Counted from the stretch's first letter, positions 1-7,196 are shown. The stretch is DNA of 13,005 bases from CAZLGO01 sp964559295 (GCA_964559295.1 CAZLGO010000052.1:1-13005), one strand, 5' to 3'. Made by a program: numbers and translations. Notes: generated by a model not told the origin, from the letters alone.

Positions 1-2
1 TA

Positions 3-494
3 GTATGGTTTCTACAGAGCCCAAGTTTCATATCGGCTCTGGACATGGCTACCATGGGATATGCTACCGCTGCTGCAATCGGTGGTAAACTTGCTGCTCC
101 GGAAAGACCCGTGATCGCAATCGTAGGAGACGGATGTTTCCAGATGAATGGAATGGAGATAGCAACCGCAGTAAATTATGATGTCCCTGTGGTCTGGATG
201 ATTCAGAATAACTCGAAACTCGGGTTGGTACACGAGCTTCAGAGATTTGCACTGGGAGATAAAACTGTGTCCACAACATTCAAAGAAGTAAATTTTGCAA
301 AGATCGCAGAAGGACTTTGTGCAACAGGATACAGGATAGAACGTCCAGGAGAATTGTCTGAAATATTGCCTGACGCCATCGAAAGCGATTTTCCAACGGT
401 GATCGATGTCATAATTGACCCGAACGAAGTTCCCCCGATAAAACGGTGGGTAGAAGGTGTAAGCGAACTTAGTTTAAGATTGGATTACCTGTGA
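3..494 (+). CDS. Thiamine-diphosphate enzyme, acetolactate synthase large-subunit-like, C-terminal part (partial)
   Basis: The reading frame is open to the left edge (first full codon at base 3), so this is the C-terminal ~163 residues of a longer protein; the ATG at 45 is internal. It carries the thiamine-diphosphate/Mg binding signature GDG followed 24 residues later by NN (GDGCFQMNGMEIATAV ... QNN), with MGYATAAAIGGKLAAP just before it, as in the C-terminal TPP-binding domain of the acetolactate synthase / pyruvate oxidase / benzoylformate decarboxylase superfamily (COG0028). The closest general pattern is IlvB-like, where the enzyme condenses two 2-oxoacids in branched-chain amino acid synthesis. 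The substrate cannot be settled because the N-terminal and central domains lie outside the window, and other decarboxylases share this domain. No ilvN-type regulatory subunit follows, which argues mildly for a stand-alone paralogue rather than the housekeeping ilvBN pair. Confidence 0.85.
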   Translation, partial: VWFLQSPSFISALDMATMGYATAAAIGGKLAAPERPVIAIVGDGCFQMNGMEIATAVNYDVPVVWMIQNNSKLGLVHELQRFALGDKTVSTTFKEVNFAKIAEGLCATGYRIERPGELSEILPDAIESDFPTVIDVIIDPNEVPPIKRWVEGVSELSLRLDYL

Positions 495-503
495 ATTACC
501 TCT

Positions 504-555
504 CTTAAATTGTTCTTTAAGCTAAATATGATGAAAAGCTGAATTAATATTTTTT
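504..555 (+). terminator. Candidate terminator after the TPP enzyme
   Basis: A weak hairpin (CTTAAA at 504-509 pairing with TTTAAG at 516-521) starts 10 bases after the stop codon, and a run of six T (550-555) follows. Oligo-T runs are the usual intrinsic termination signal in archaea. The hairpin is AT-only and may be incidental. Confidence 0.35.
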
Positions 556-613
556 AAGTACCAATATCTACCAATCCTACCAAAAACAAAAAAAAGTAAA
601 TGGTGTCAAAATA

Positions 614-2134
614 ATGGACAAAAACCCGAAAAAACATTCAATAATCAATTTTTTCAAAACAAAAGATTTTTTAAAAGGAGAGGAGCATCATCATATACTA
701 TCGATCCATGCAATTGTTGCTTTGGTAGGTAGTTTAAGCGCAATGTTGATCTTAGAAAGCGAAAAAATGTCAATGTCGGTTGCAGTGCATTCTCTGATAG
801 TACTCCTTGAGAAAACATGTGTGATTGTGGTAATAGCTTATCTTGTTACAAGAGCCAAATTTTTTGCTGATATACTGGATAAAAACTTTACGCTTAAAAA
901 TCAGGTTTTAATGATTTTGATCTTTGGAGCATTCTCCATATTCGGTACCTATTCAGGAATAGAAATATTTGGTGCCATGGCGAATGTTAGGGACCTGGGT
1001 CCCATGATAGCTGGATTGGTGGGTGGTCCCTGGATAGGAATAGGAGTAGGGTTCATTGGTGGCCTTCACCGGTTTCTCTTGGGAGGATTCACCTGTATCC
1101 CCTGTTCCTTAGCCACAGTGCTTTCAGGGCTCATTGCTGGTATCATCTACCTGTTAAACAGGGACAAGTTCATAGGGGTTGCTGGAGCGGTGATTTTCGC
1201 GGCTCTTATGGAATCTTTCCATATGATTCTGACTTTGATTCTGGCAAAACCCTTTTCAATGGCGCTTATAGTTGTTGAAGATCTCAGCATGGCTATGATC
1301 TTCTCCAATGCTTTTGGGATGCTGATTTTCGCATTTATTATTTCAAATAGGATAAAAGAACGAAAAACAACTGAAGAACGAGATAAATATTTCGATGAAC
1401 TTGAAAAAAAGAAATATGAACTTAAAATTGCGCATGATATTCAACAGAGCTTTTTACCCCATAAGATACCTAAATTAGAGGGTTTTGACATTGCTGCATT
1501 GAACATCCCGGCAAAGGAGGTGGGTGGAGATTTCTATGACTTCATTCCAATTTCTGAATGTGAGATTGGAATGACGATTGCAGATGTTTCAGGAAAAAGC
1601 GTTCCAGCTGCACTTTTCATGGCTCTCTCCCGAACTATTATCCGGGCAAAAACCATGCAAAATCCAAAGCTGGTTGATGCAATAGAAAAGGCAAACAAGC
1701 TGATAGCGGATGATGCAAAATCTGGTATGTTTGTGACAGTCTTCTATGCCATATTAGACTGGAAAAAGAGAACATTGAGATACATTAATGCAGGACATAA
1801 TCCCCCAGTGATGTTCAAATACAAAACAAGTAATCTATTAATGCTCAGGGCAAATGGAATAGCATTGGGTGCAATAGAGGATATAAAACTGGAAGAGAAT
1901 GAAGTCACACTTGAAAGCGGTGATTTAGTGGTTTTCTATACAGATGGTGTGACCGAAGCTATGAATGATAAAGGAAGACAGTTTGGAGAGGACAGACTTT
2001 CCAAACTCATTAAAAAGAACCACGATCTATCTGCAAAAGATATAGCTAAGAGAATAGAGGATTCTGTGCTATCTTTCTGTGGAGATAAGCCTCAGTACGA
2101 TGATATTACACTAATGGTTTTAAAGGCAGAGTGA
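614..2134 (+). CDS. Membrane sensor with SpoIIE/RsbU-type PP2C serine phosphatase domain
   Basis: A 506-residue protein in three parts. Residues ~30-245 are a hydrophobic multi-pass region matching the LytS/YhcK-type 5TM receptor domain (5TMR_LYT); the stretch around 125-175 (NVRDLGPMIAGLVGGPWIG, then GGLHRFLLGG) is its conserved core. Residues ~246-275 are charged and probably coiled coil. Residues ~288-505 form a SpoIIE/RsbU phosphatase with its metal-binding motifs intact: GGDFYDF (304-310), DVSGKSVPAALFMA (324-337), YTDGVTEA (442-449) and DDITLMV (496-502). Such enzymes dephosphorylate a serine on a STAS-domain antagonist in partner-switching pathways. The next gene, 13 bases downstream, encodes the matching RsbW-like kinase, so the two form one module. 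The ATG at 614 has a weak GGTG 8 bases upstream. The sensed signal is unknown. A CxxC (CIPC, 161-164) sits in the sensor domain. Confidence 0.9.
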   Translation: MDKNPKKHSIINFFKTKDFLKGEEHHHILSIHAIVALVGSLSAMLILESEKMSMSVAVHSLIVLLEKTCVIVVIAYLVTRAKFFADILDKNFTLKNQVLMILIFGAFSIFGTYSGIEIFGAMANVRDLGPMIAGLVGGPWIGIGVGFIGGLHRFLLGGFTCIPCSLATVLSGLIAGIIYLLNRDKFIGVAGAVIFAALMESFHMILTLILAKPFSMALIVVEDLSMAMIFSNAFGMLIFAFIISNRIKERKTTEERDKYFDELEKKKYELKIAHDIQQSFLPHKIPKLEGFDIAALNIPAKEVGGDFYDFIPISECEIGMTIADVSGKSVPAALFMALSRTIIRAKTMQNPKLVDAIEKANKLIADDAKSGMFVTVFYAILDWKKRTLRYINAGHNPPVMFKYKTSNLLMLRANGIALGAIEDIKLEENEVTLESGDLVVFYTDGVTEAMNDKGRQFGEDRLSKLIKKNHDLSAKDIAKRIEDSVLSFCGDKPQYDDITLMVLKAE

Positions 2135-2147
2135 GAGTGAATATTAA

Positions 2148-2558
2148 ATGAAAGATCAGTTCAAACTTGATATAGAAGCTAAATCAGAAAATTTAGAAGT
2201 TATATGGGATTTTATCACTGATTCCATGAAAAAGTTTGGCTTGAATGATCGAAAGATCTTTGATATCCAAATGGCGGTTGACGAAGCCTGTACAAATATA
2301 ATAGAGCATGGTTACAGAGAAGAAACGAATAATATCCGTATCATATGCATCAAAAAAGACAAAAAGATTATAGTGATCATCAAGGATAGAGGGAAACCAT
2401 TTGATCCCACCTCTGTACAACCACCAAACCTAAATACGAGTCTGGAGGAGCGGGAGATGGGTGGACTTGGAGTATATTTCATGAAAAAATTGATGGACGA
2501 AGTCATATATGACTCCAAGGATGGAGAGAATATTTTAACCATGATTAAATTTATATGA
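2148..2558 (+). CDS. RsbW/SpoIIAB-like GHKL ATPase (anti-sigma-factor-type serine kinase)
   Basis: A 136-residue single-domain GHKL ATPase, the normal length for RsbW/SpoIIAB/BtrW kinases. The N box is visible at 45-55 (DEACTNIIEHGY), the G1 box at 80-87 (DRGKPFDP), and the G2 box at 105-118 (GGLGVYFMKKLMDE). In bacteria this family phosphorylates a STAS antagonist and sequesters a sigma factor. Archaea have no sigma factors, so the output must be something else, for example sequestration of another partner or control through a phosphorylated STAS protein encoded elsewhere. It follows the SpoIIE-type phosphatase after 13 bases and is almost certainly co-transcribed. No STAS gene lies next to it: the next gene is purA, 188 bases further on. 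The start is the first ATG, with a GAGAGTGA purine-rich stretch upstream. Confidence 0.88.
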   Translation: MKDQFKLDIEAKSENLEVIWDFITDSMKKFGLNDRKIFDIQMAVDEACTNIIEHGYREETNNIRIICIKKDKKIIVIIKDRGKPFDPTSVQPPNLNTSLEEREMGGLGVYFMKKLMDEVIYDSKDGENILTMIKFI

Positions 2559-2582
2559 TGGTTATAAACACAGTCATCTATC

Positions 2583-2596
2583 AAAAATTGATTTTT
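2583..2596 (+). terminator. Candidate terminator of the phosphatase-kinase pair
   Basis: A short dyad, AAAAAT-TG-ATTTTT, ends in five T residues and lies 25 bases after the kinase stop codon. The T run is the more credible part, since archaea often terminate on oligo-T. Confidence 0.3.
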
Positions 2597-2692
2597 CATT
2601 TAGAGTAATAAAAAACGCTTAAATGACAACGTCTTAAAGAAATTGATGAAAAATATTTACATCAAAGCTTTCATGATGAGTTAATGGAAAAG

Positions 2693-2700
2693 TTTTTATT
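2693..2700 (+). promoter_or_regulatory. Possible TATA box for purA
   Basis: TTTTTATT preceded by the purine-rich GAAAAG (BRE-like), about 50 bases before the purA ATG. A start of transcription near 2720-2726 would leave room for the strong AAGGAG ribosome binding site at 2733-2738. The region is AT-rich, so this is only a candidate. Confidence 0.3.
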
Positions 2701-2746
2701 TGACCTTTCTTAAAATAGAAGAGGCAAAAAATAAGGAGAGTTTTAT

Positions 2747-3769
2747 ATGACATGCAGCATTTTAGTTGGTGGAGAGTGGGGAGATGAAGGTAAAGGTAAA
2801 TGTATAACTTATCTTTGTTACAACGATAAGCCCGATATTATAGCAAGAGCAGGTGTTGGTCCAAATGCAGGACATTCTGTTGAATTTCATGGGGAAAAGT
2901 ATGGTTTGAGAATGATCCCATCAGGATTTATACACGAGGATGCAAGGCTGCTTATTGGTGCAGGTGTTTTGGTGGATCCTGAGGTTTTCCTGTATGAACT
3001 TGATTATCTGAGAAAATATAACGTCAAAGGCAGAACATACGCTGATTATAGATGTTCTATAATAGAAAAAAAGCACAAAGAACTTGATAAAGGTTCAAAT
3101 TATCTTTCAAAGAAAATAGAGACCACTGGGACTGGTTGTGGACCTGCAAACGCTGACAGGGTTATGAGGATCGCAAAGCTCGCAGGTGACATTGAAAAGA
3201 TGGCTCCCTATACAACGGATGTCCCAGCTGAGATAAACGAGGCATTAAACCATGGAAAAGATGTTTTTATCGAAGGATCTCAGGGTTTTGGTCTTTCTCT
3301 TTATTATGGAACGTATCCTTATGTAACAAGCAAGGATACGACTGCAAGTACCGCGGCTGCTGACGTTGGAGTTGGACCCACCAAGATCGATGAGGTAATG
3401 GTGGTTTTTAAGGCGTACATAACAAGGGTCGGAGCAGGACCATTTAAAACTGAAATATCTCAAGAAGAGGCTGAAAAAATGGGTATTGAAGAATATGGCA
3501 CAGTGACAGGGCGAAGAAGAAGAGTTGGGATGTTTGATATGGAACTTGCAGTTGAATCCTGTATGATAAATGGAGCAACCCAAATAGCCTTAACTTGCGT
3601 TGACAAGCTTTATCCAGATTGTGAACGTGTGAAAGATTATTCAAAGCTTTCAGCGGAAGTTAAAAAATTCGTGGATGAAATTGAAGGTGAAACAGGCGTT
3701 CCAGTAACCATAATATCAACTGGGCCAGATCTTGAGGATACTATTGATCTTAGGGATGAATTGCTGTAG
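2747..3769 (+). CDS. purA: Adenylosuccinate synthetase (short archaeal form)
   Basis: Catalyses GTP-dependent joining of IMP and aspartate to adenylosuccinate (EC 6.3.4.4), the first committed step to AMP, in the cytoplasm. The 340-residue product has the family's N-terminal GTP/IMP site GGEWGDEGKGK (8-18) with the catalytic Asp at 13, GPNAGHS (38-44) with the second catalytic His at 43, the IMP-binding TTGTGCGPA (126-134), the segment GSQGFGLSLYYGTYPYVTS (177-195), and TGRRRRVGMFD (254-264). Bacterial and eukaryotic enzymes run to about 430 residues; the ~340-residue form lacking some insertions is typical of archaea such as Methanobacteriales and Pyrococcus. The start is fixed by a good AAGGAG 8 bases upstream of the ATG. 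It stands alone on the + strand and converges with the broken alkylation-repair gene, whose restored stop is 18 bases away. Confidence 0.97.
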   Translation: MTCSILVGGEWGDEGKGKCITYLCYNDKPDIIARAGVGPNAGHSVEFHGEKYGLRMIPSGFIHEDARLLIGAGVLVDPEVFLYELDYLRKYNVKGRTYADYRCSIIEKKHKELDKGSNYLSKKIETTGTGCGPANADRVMRIAKLAGDIEKMAPYTTDVPAEINEALNHGKDVFIEGSQGFGLSLYYGTYPYVTSKDTTASTAAADVGVGPTKIDEVMVVFKAYITRVGAGPFKTEISQEEAEKMGIEEYGTVTGRRRRVGMFDMELAVESCMINGATQIALTCVDKLYPDCERVKDYSKLSAEVKKFVDEIEGETGVPVTIISTGPDLEDTIDLRDELL

Positions 3770-3787
3770 ATAATAAAAAAATGAGTT

Positions 3788-4466
3788 TTAAGGTGTTAAT
3801 ATTTTTGGTTCCTTTTCACTTTCAAGCTCCCTAAGCGCATCTGATGCTATCCATTTGGCACTCTTTGAACCATTTTTTGAATTTCTTTGGCAACTTTAAT
3901 TGCTATTTTATTCAGATTAATGTTTCGCTTGCCAATCTGTCTTAAAGCCCAATTAACCGCCTTTTTGACATAAACTCTTTCATCAGTTGCTTCTCTTTTT
4001 ATTAAGGTGAGAAATTGTTCAAATCTATCGTCAACAGCCTCTTTATCATGAACCGCTAAAACAGCTATCAAAGTGAAAGAAGCTCTTTTGACGAATTCTT
4101 CTTTCCTTTCGCTCCATTCGAAAATCTTTTTATGAGCATAAGGCGTCTTACGAAACAGTTTCATGCAGCACTGATCACAGATCTCCCAGTAATCAAATTC
4201 GAAGGCCCATGCCCATGCATCTGCTCCTCGCTAACCATCTTAGGGTCTTCGATCATGCAGGCCAGTATCCTTGTCTCCCGGTAATCTGCCTTCCACAGTT
4301 TAGCTGCCAGGGCATGGTCTTTATCTGCCTTTTTAGCAATTCTTCTGAGTTCAGGTATTCTAACAGCATAGGTCTTTTTAGGGTTGATACCAAACCGTGC
4401 CATCCCTTCCACATCTTTTGGATTGGAGAGGGACTTTAATTCTTCCATGATCTCATAATATTTCAT
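3788..4466 (-). pseudogene. AlkD-like DNA alkylation repair protein, broken by two frameshifts
   Basis: Three reading frames in series give one protein of ~225 residues of the DNA alkylation repair (AlkD/COG4912, HEAT-like repeat DNA glycosylase) family. Segment 1 starts at ATG 4466 with GGAG 7 bases upstream and runs from MKYYEIMEELKSLSNP to SEEQM. Near 4207-4215, in the repeated CATGGGCATGGG, the homologous frame changes, then continues AWAFEFDYWEICDQCCMKLF through YVKKAVNWALRQIGKRN to EIQK. At the T6 run 3873-3878 (A6 on the coding strand) it changes again, and the third frame gives GSKSAKWIASDALRELESE, ending at TAA 3788-3790. Each break fits one missing base. The conserved core YWEICDQC appears only once the shift is made, so the breaks are real in this sequence. 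The protein is otherwise well preserved, which points to sequencing or assembly error, or very recent inactivation. Enzymes of this family excise N3/N7-alkylated purines. Last gene of the PadR-led run. Confidence 0.85.
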
Positions 4467-4505
4467 TTTAGGGCTCCATTTTCTGCATTGCCTTTGTATT
4501 ATTTT

Positions 4506-5351
4506 TTAGATCAGATTAAACAACTGCGCCGCATTTTTACCCAATATAAGCTCCTTATCCTTATCACTGATGTTTAAACATTTTATTCTATCAATATCTT
4601 TTGATGGATCTATCCACGGATAATCAGAACCGAAGAGTATTCTATCCGCACCTATGGTTCTAATGATATCTGCGGCTNNNNNNNNNNCATCGTCCAGCGT
4701 GTTAGGGCTGTCGGTATAGGAGATGGCAATAGCAGTGTCAAACATCACATTGGGAAATCTTTCGGCTATTTCAATGCTTTGATCCCAGAAACCATTTCCC
4801 AGATGAGCCAATATATGCTTAAGGTCTGGAAACTCTTCCAATACACTTTTACATCTTTTTGGTTCTCCAAATTGTGAACTTCCATTAGTATTAGTACCTG
4901 AATGTGCTGTTATGGGTAAATCATGTTTTATTATCCACTGATAGACAGGTTTCATTCTCTCATCATCTGGTGAAAAATTTTGAGCAACAGGATGCAGCTT
5001 TAAACCCTTCATTCTCCATCTGTACTTATGTTCCAGCTCCTCTACAGGAGTTCTGCCTTTCATGGTGGGACTTACAGATATGAAAGGAATGAACATTGGA
5101 TATTTGGCCTGTCTGTTCTTTCTGGGTGCTGTTATTGCCGCCGTCCAGAAATTCATGTTTTTAATCTGATTATCAGGCGCAAAACTTACCAAAACAGCTT
5201 TATCTATACTTGCTCTTTTCATGACTTTCAAATACTCTTCTGGAGTACCGTAACTGTAATAACCAATACCAGTGTCTATTTTTATATTTTCCAGCACCAT
5301 TTTTCCCACTTCTTTTGAGGGAAATAGATGCACGTGTGCATCGATAATCAT
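4506..5351 (-). CDS. Amidohydrolase family protein (COG2159, TIM-barrel metal-dependent hydrolase)
   Basis: A 281-residue protein (four residues hidden by an assembly gap) of the Amidohydro_2/COG2159 type. It opens with the metal-binding MIIDAHVHLFPS (HxH), has AHSGTNTNG and HILAHLGNG in the middle, and ends with RILFGSDYPWID, whose Asp is the expected catalytic/metal residue. Members include decarboxylases and hydrolases of cyclic or aromatic acids; the substrate here is unknown. The ATG at 5351 is chosen because it starts at the first strand of the barrel and has AAAGGA 6-7 bases upstream. A longer in-frame start at 5414 would overlap the preceding gene and add 21 non-conserved residues. 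It lies 22 bases after the membrane-protein gene and 39 bases before the broken alkD-like gene, so it is probably in the same transcript. Confidence 0.85.
   Translation of the reverse strand: MIIDAHVHLFPSKEVGKMVLENIKIDTGIGYYSYGTPEEYLKVMKRASIDKAVLVSFAPDNQIKNMNFWTAAITAPRKNRQAKYPMFIPFISVSPTMKGRTPVEELEHKYRWRMKGLKLHPVAQNFSPDDERMKPVYQWIIKHDLPITAHSGTNTNGSSQFGEPKRCKSVLEEFPDLKHILAHLGNGFWDQSIEIAERFPNVMFDTAIAISYTDSPNTLDDXXXXAADIIRTIGADRILFGSDYPWIDPSKDIDRIKCLNISDKDKELILGKNAAQLFNLI
4678..4687. other. Assembly gap (10 N) inside the amidohydrolase
   Basis: Ten unknown bases interrupt the coding sequence between SPNTLDD and AADIIRTIGADRILFGSDYP. The frame is the same on both sides, so the true gap is consistent with 10 bases or that plus a multiple of three. 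It marks the record as a draft assembly. Confidence 1.
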
Positions 5352-5373
5352 GAAATTTCCTTTTTTTATTTTA

Positions 5374-5766
5374 TCATTTAATTTTACTGGCTGTACTCTG
5401 AGCCACGTATCCAATTGAAATGCTCATTATGGGGATTAATAAGTACCTCAGACCTATCTGGGCAAAATAAGTTTCAACCGATATTTTGGTCATTGGAACC
5501 AGTACAATTAAATCTAAAAGGATATTCAACACAAACCAAAGCATACCCACTGTAATCCCTTCTTGAAGATAGTTCTTCTCCACTTTCCGGAAATAAAGTA
5601 CCAGAAACAGTGCTCCGGTTAAGGACCCCACCACTATCATCAGAGACTTGAACAGGGAAACATCCATCAATAGCTGTCCCTGGGGGGTATAGAAGAAAAA
5701 AGAAACTACAAATGGAATTATCCAGGTTAAAAAACCAAATATAACTATTTTGAGGATTTTATTCAT
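5374..5766 (-). CDS. Small four-helix membrane protein of unknown function
   Basis: A 130-residue hydrophobic protein with about four predicted membrane segments: residues ~5-25 (IVIFGFLTWIIPFVVSFFF), ~40-58 (LMIVVGSLTGALFLVLYF), ~72-94 (ITVGMLWFVLNILLDLIVLV) and ~107-124 (LRYLLIPIMSISIGYVA), with a basic loop FRKVEKNYLQ between the second and third. I do not recognise an established function. Similar small proteins occur as hypotheticals in methanogens. The start is supported by AAGGAG (coding strand, opposite 5775-5780) 8 bases before the ATG. It sits 45 bases after the GyrI-like gene and 22 bases before the amidohydrolase, all on the same strand, so it is likely part of the PadR-led operon; a transport or membrane-stress role would be a guess. 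Confidence 0.75.
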   Translation of the reverse strand: MNKILKIVIFGFLTWIIPFVVSFFFYTPQGQLLMDVSLFKSLMIVVGSLTGALFLVLYFRKVEKNYLQEGITVGMLWFVLNILLDLIVLVPMTKISVETYFAQIGLRYLLIPIMSISIGYVAQSTASKIK

Positions 5767-5811
5767 GTTTTCATCTCCTTATTTCCTTTAGAGTTTTATT
5801 TTATCATATTT

Positions 5812-6441
5812 CTATTCCTTTTTAATCTCCCTTTTTTTAATTGGCTGTCTGATGACTGTTTTGAGCCTTTCAGGTTTGGTCCGGCGCACATCATTTAAAT
5901 AGATCTCATGGTGTCTTCCTCTCATCTTGTATCCCTCATCTTCAATGAATCCGTGGAGTTTCTCGATGGTTGGACCTTCAGCAGAATAGGGACCTATATG
6001 CATGATTTGAGCAGATAATCCCTCATGAAAACTATCAAATCTTATTTTAGAAAGTGCAGGGGGATTTTTCTTTTCTTTAACCTCTTTGATAGCCCTATCG
6101 ATCATGCTATTCGTTATGAAATCAGGTTGCATTATCATAGAAGTCCATTTCCAGGCGCTTTTATCCTCTATACTGAAGTTTTCCATATCATCAACCCACC
6201 AGAGACCCTCCAGCGGCATTACCACATAGTCCTTAGATTTTTCCTTTTTACTGATAAATTTCACTCTAAAAGAAACCGGAAACAGGGCTTCTATGGCATC
6301 TTGGTATTCCTGAGAGGTGTTTGGATCCCCCTGGCCATCTATCATGAGAAAATTCATTCTTGGTACATCAACAATGGAAACCTCCTTTGTGGAAGGATAA
6401 TACAACTCTTTAAATTCCCTTTTAAAATCAATCTTTTTCAT
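5812..6441 (-). CDS. GyrI-like small-molecule-binding domain protein
   Basis: A 209-residue soluble protein of the COG4832/GyrI-like group (SHS2-type ligand-binding fold, related to the effector domain of AraC/BmrR-type regulators). The N-terminal part has the typical FKREFKELYYPS ... VDVPRMNFLMIDGQGDPN, the middle LEGLWW, and the C-terminal part IMHIGPYSAEGPTIEKLHGF followed by GRHHEIYLNDVRRTKPERLKT, all typical of these stand-alone proteins. They bind hydrophobic or cationic compounds; some members are reported to hydrolyse cyclopropanoid toxins, but catalysis here is not shown. A strong AGGAGGTGA (opposite 6446-6454) precedes the ATG, which overlaps the stop of the 36-codon ORF as ATGA. 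Linkage to a PadR repressor suggests the pair senses and handles a toxic small molecule. Confidence 0.88.
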   Translation of the reverse strand: MKKIDFKREFKELYYPSTKEVSIVDVPRMNFLMIDGQGDPNTSQEYQDAIEALFPVSFRVKFISKKEKSKDYVVMPLEGLWWVDDMENFSIEDKSAWKWTSMIMQPDFITNSMIDRAIKEVKEKKNPPALSKIRFDSFHEGLSAQIMHIGPYSAEGPTIEKLHGFIEDEGYKMRGRHHEIYLNDVRRTKPERLKTVIRQPIKKREIKKE

Positions 6442-6548
6442 ATATTCACCTCCTCTAAATCAGCCTTTTCAAAATATATTGCCTTTTCGACATTCTCGTT
6501 GAATTTACCGGCCCTTTCAAATTGCAGCACACAGACATTTGCTTTCAT
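6438..6548 (-). CDS. Small ORF (36 codons) translationally coupled between padR and the GyrI-like gene
   Basis: Encodes MKANVCVLQFERAGKF followed by NENVEKAIYFEKADLEEVNI (36 residues). It begins with an ATG overlapping the PadR stop (ATGA) and ends with a TGA overlapping the GyrI-like start (ATGA). A full GGAGG (opposite 6556-6560) lies 7 bases before its ATG, inside the end of padR. Exact ATGA overlap at both ends plus an ideal ribosome binding site make translation likely. I do not recognise the product; it is charged and soluble, with one Cys at position 6. It could be a real small protein, a coupling peptide, or the trimmed remnant of a longer gene. Confidence 0.6.
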   Translation of the reverse strand: MKANVCVLQFERAGKFNENVEKAIYFEKADLEEVNI

Positions 6549-7105
6549 TTATTTTCCTCCATATTTTCTTCTTTTTTTATTTTATCCATAAATTTCTCAA
6601 CCCACTTTTTCTCAGTCTTCATATGAGCAAGAGGTCGACTGAAGAGTGCGATCACATGATAAGGTGCCTTTGTTCTTTCCATCATATCTATTGAATCCCT
6701 AAGGAAATTGATGCGTTCATCTACCGAATCTATATAACGCTTGAGACATTCAAAAACCTCCTCAGGTTCAAGGAGTTTAAGATAGGCTATACCAAGATCA
6801 AAAGGCGATATTAGCTTTTTATTCTTCGAAAGTAAGAATTTTACCTTCTCTTTCATTGTGATGATGCCTTCTTCAGTTACAGTATAGACCTTCCTGGGAG
6901 GTTTTCCTTCGACCTTTTCCAATTTGCTCTGAATTAAGCCCTTATTTTCCAGTCGCTTTAGAACGTAATAAATCGAAGAAAACCCTATCTCAGTCCAATT
7001 ACGCATTCCACGCTCTTCAACAATTTTTTCTATTTTATATCCGTATTGTGGACCCTCGCAAATTAGACCGAGTACCGCTGCTTCAATATTTGATATCCTA
7101 TTCAT
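6545..7105 (-). CDS. PadR-family transcriptional regulator
   Basis: A 186-residue PadR protein. Residues ~1-80 form the winged helix: ISNIEAAVLGLICEGPQYGY at the start, then the recognition region with FSSIYYVLKRLENKGLI, then the wing KPPRKVYTVTEEG. Residues ~95-175 form the charged C-terminal helical dimerisation domain (Vir_act_alpha_C type), with LKRYIDSVDERINFLRD. PadR proteins usually repress a nearby gene and release DNA on binding a phenolic or other small toxic ligand. Here it heads a co-oriented set and is coupled by ATGA overlap to the small ORF. No clear Shine-Dalgarno precedes the ATG, and the TATA box lies only ~22 bases upstream, so the mRNA may be leaderless. The TATA region itself is a near-palindrome, a natural autoregulatory operator. 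Confidence 0.93.
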   Translation of the reverse strand: MNRISNIEAAVLGLICEGPQYGYKIEKIVEERGMRNWTEIGFSSIYYVLKRLENKGLIQSKLEKVEGKPPRKVYTVTEEGIITMKEKVKFLLSKNKKLISPFDLGIAYLKLLEPEEVFECLKRYIDSVDERINFLRDSIDMMERTKAPYHVIALFSRPLAHMKTEKKWVEKFMDKIKKEENMEENK

Positions 7106-7120
7106 ATAATATTCTATGTA

Positions 7121-7135
7121 TATAATATATATAAA
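7121..7135 (-). promoter_or_regulatory. TATA box and candidate operator of the padR operon
   Basis: On the minus strand, TTTATATAT (7135-7127) is a textbook archaeal TATA box placed 22-30 bases before the padR ATG, predicting transcription to start at or next to the start codon. The overlapping 13-base TATATAATATATA (7121-7133) is symmetric about its central base, so a PadR dimer binding here would block TBP. The symmetry is partly forced by the AT repeat, so the operator reading is tentative. Confidence 0.5.
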
Positions 7136-7157
7136 TGTTTTCTTGTTAATTATGAAT

Positions 7158-7196
7158 CCTAAATCGTCCGGACTATGAACAAAATAATCGATTAGG
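7158..7196. repeat. Inverted repeat in the divergent promoter region
   Basis: CCTAAATCG (7158-7166) pairs with CGATTAGG (7189-7196) with one bulged A, enclosing 22 bases that contain the palindrome TCCGGA. It lies ~25 bases upstream of the padR TATA box, so it could be a regulator site or an incidental hairpin. Confidence 0.4.

Noticed and set aside
3847..4164. Stand-alone 105-residue protein
   Set aside because: It is only the middle piece of the frameshifted AlkD-like gene; flanking pieces in the other two frames complete the family sequence.
5352..5414. 21-residue N-terminal extension of the amidohydrolase
   Set aside because: It overlaps the end of the membrane-protein gene, adds residues ahead of the conserved first strand, and a good ribosome site precedes the internal ATG at 5351.
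6025..6591. 188-codon open frame on the + strand
   Set aside because: It lies opposite the GyrI-like gene and the small ORF, has a composition rich in F, I, H and Y typical of an antisense frame, and has no motif.
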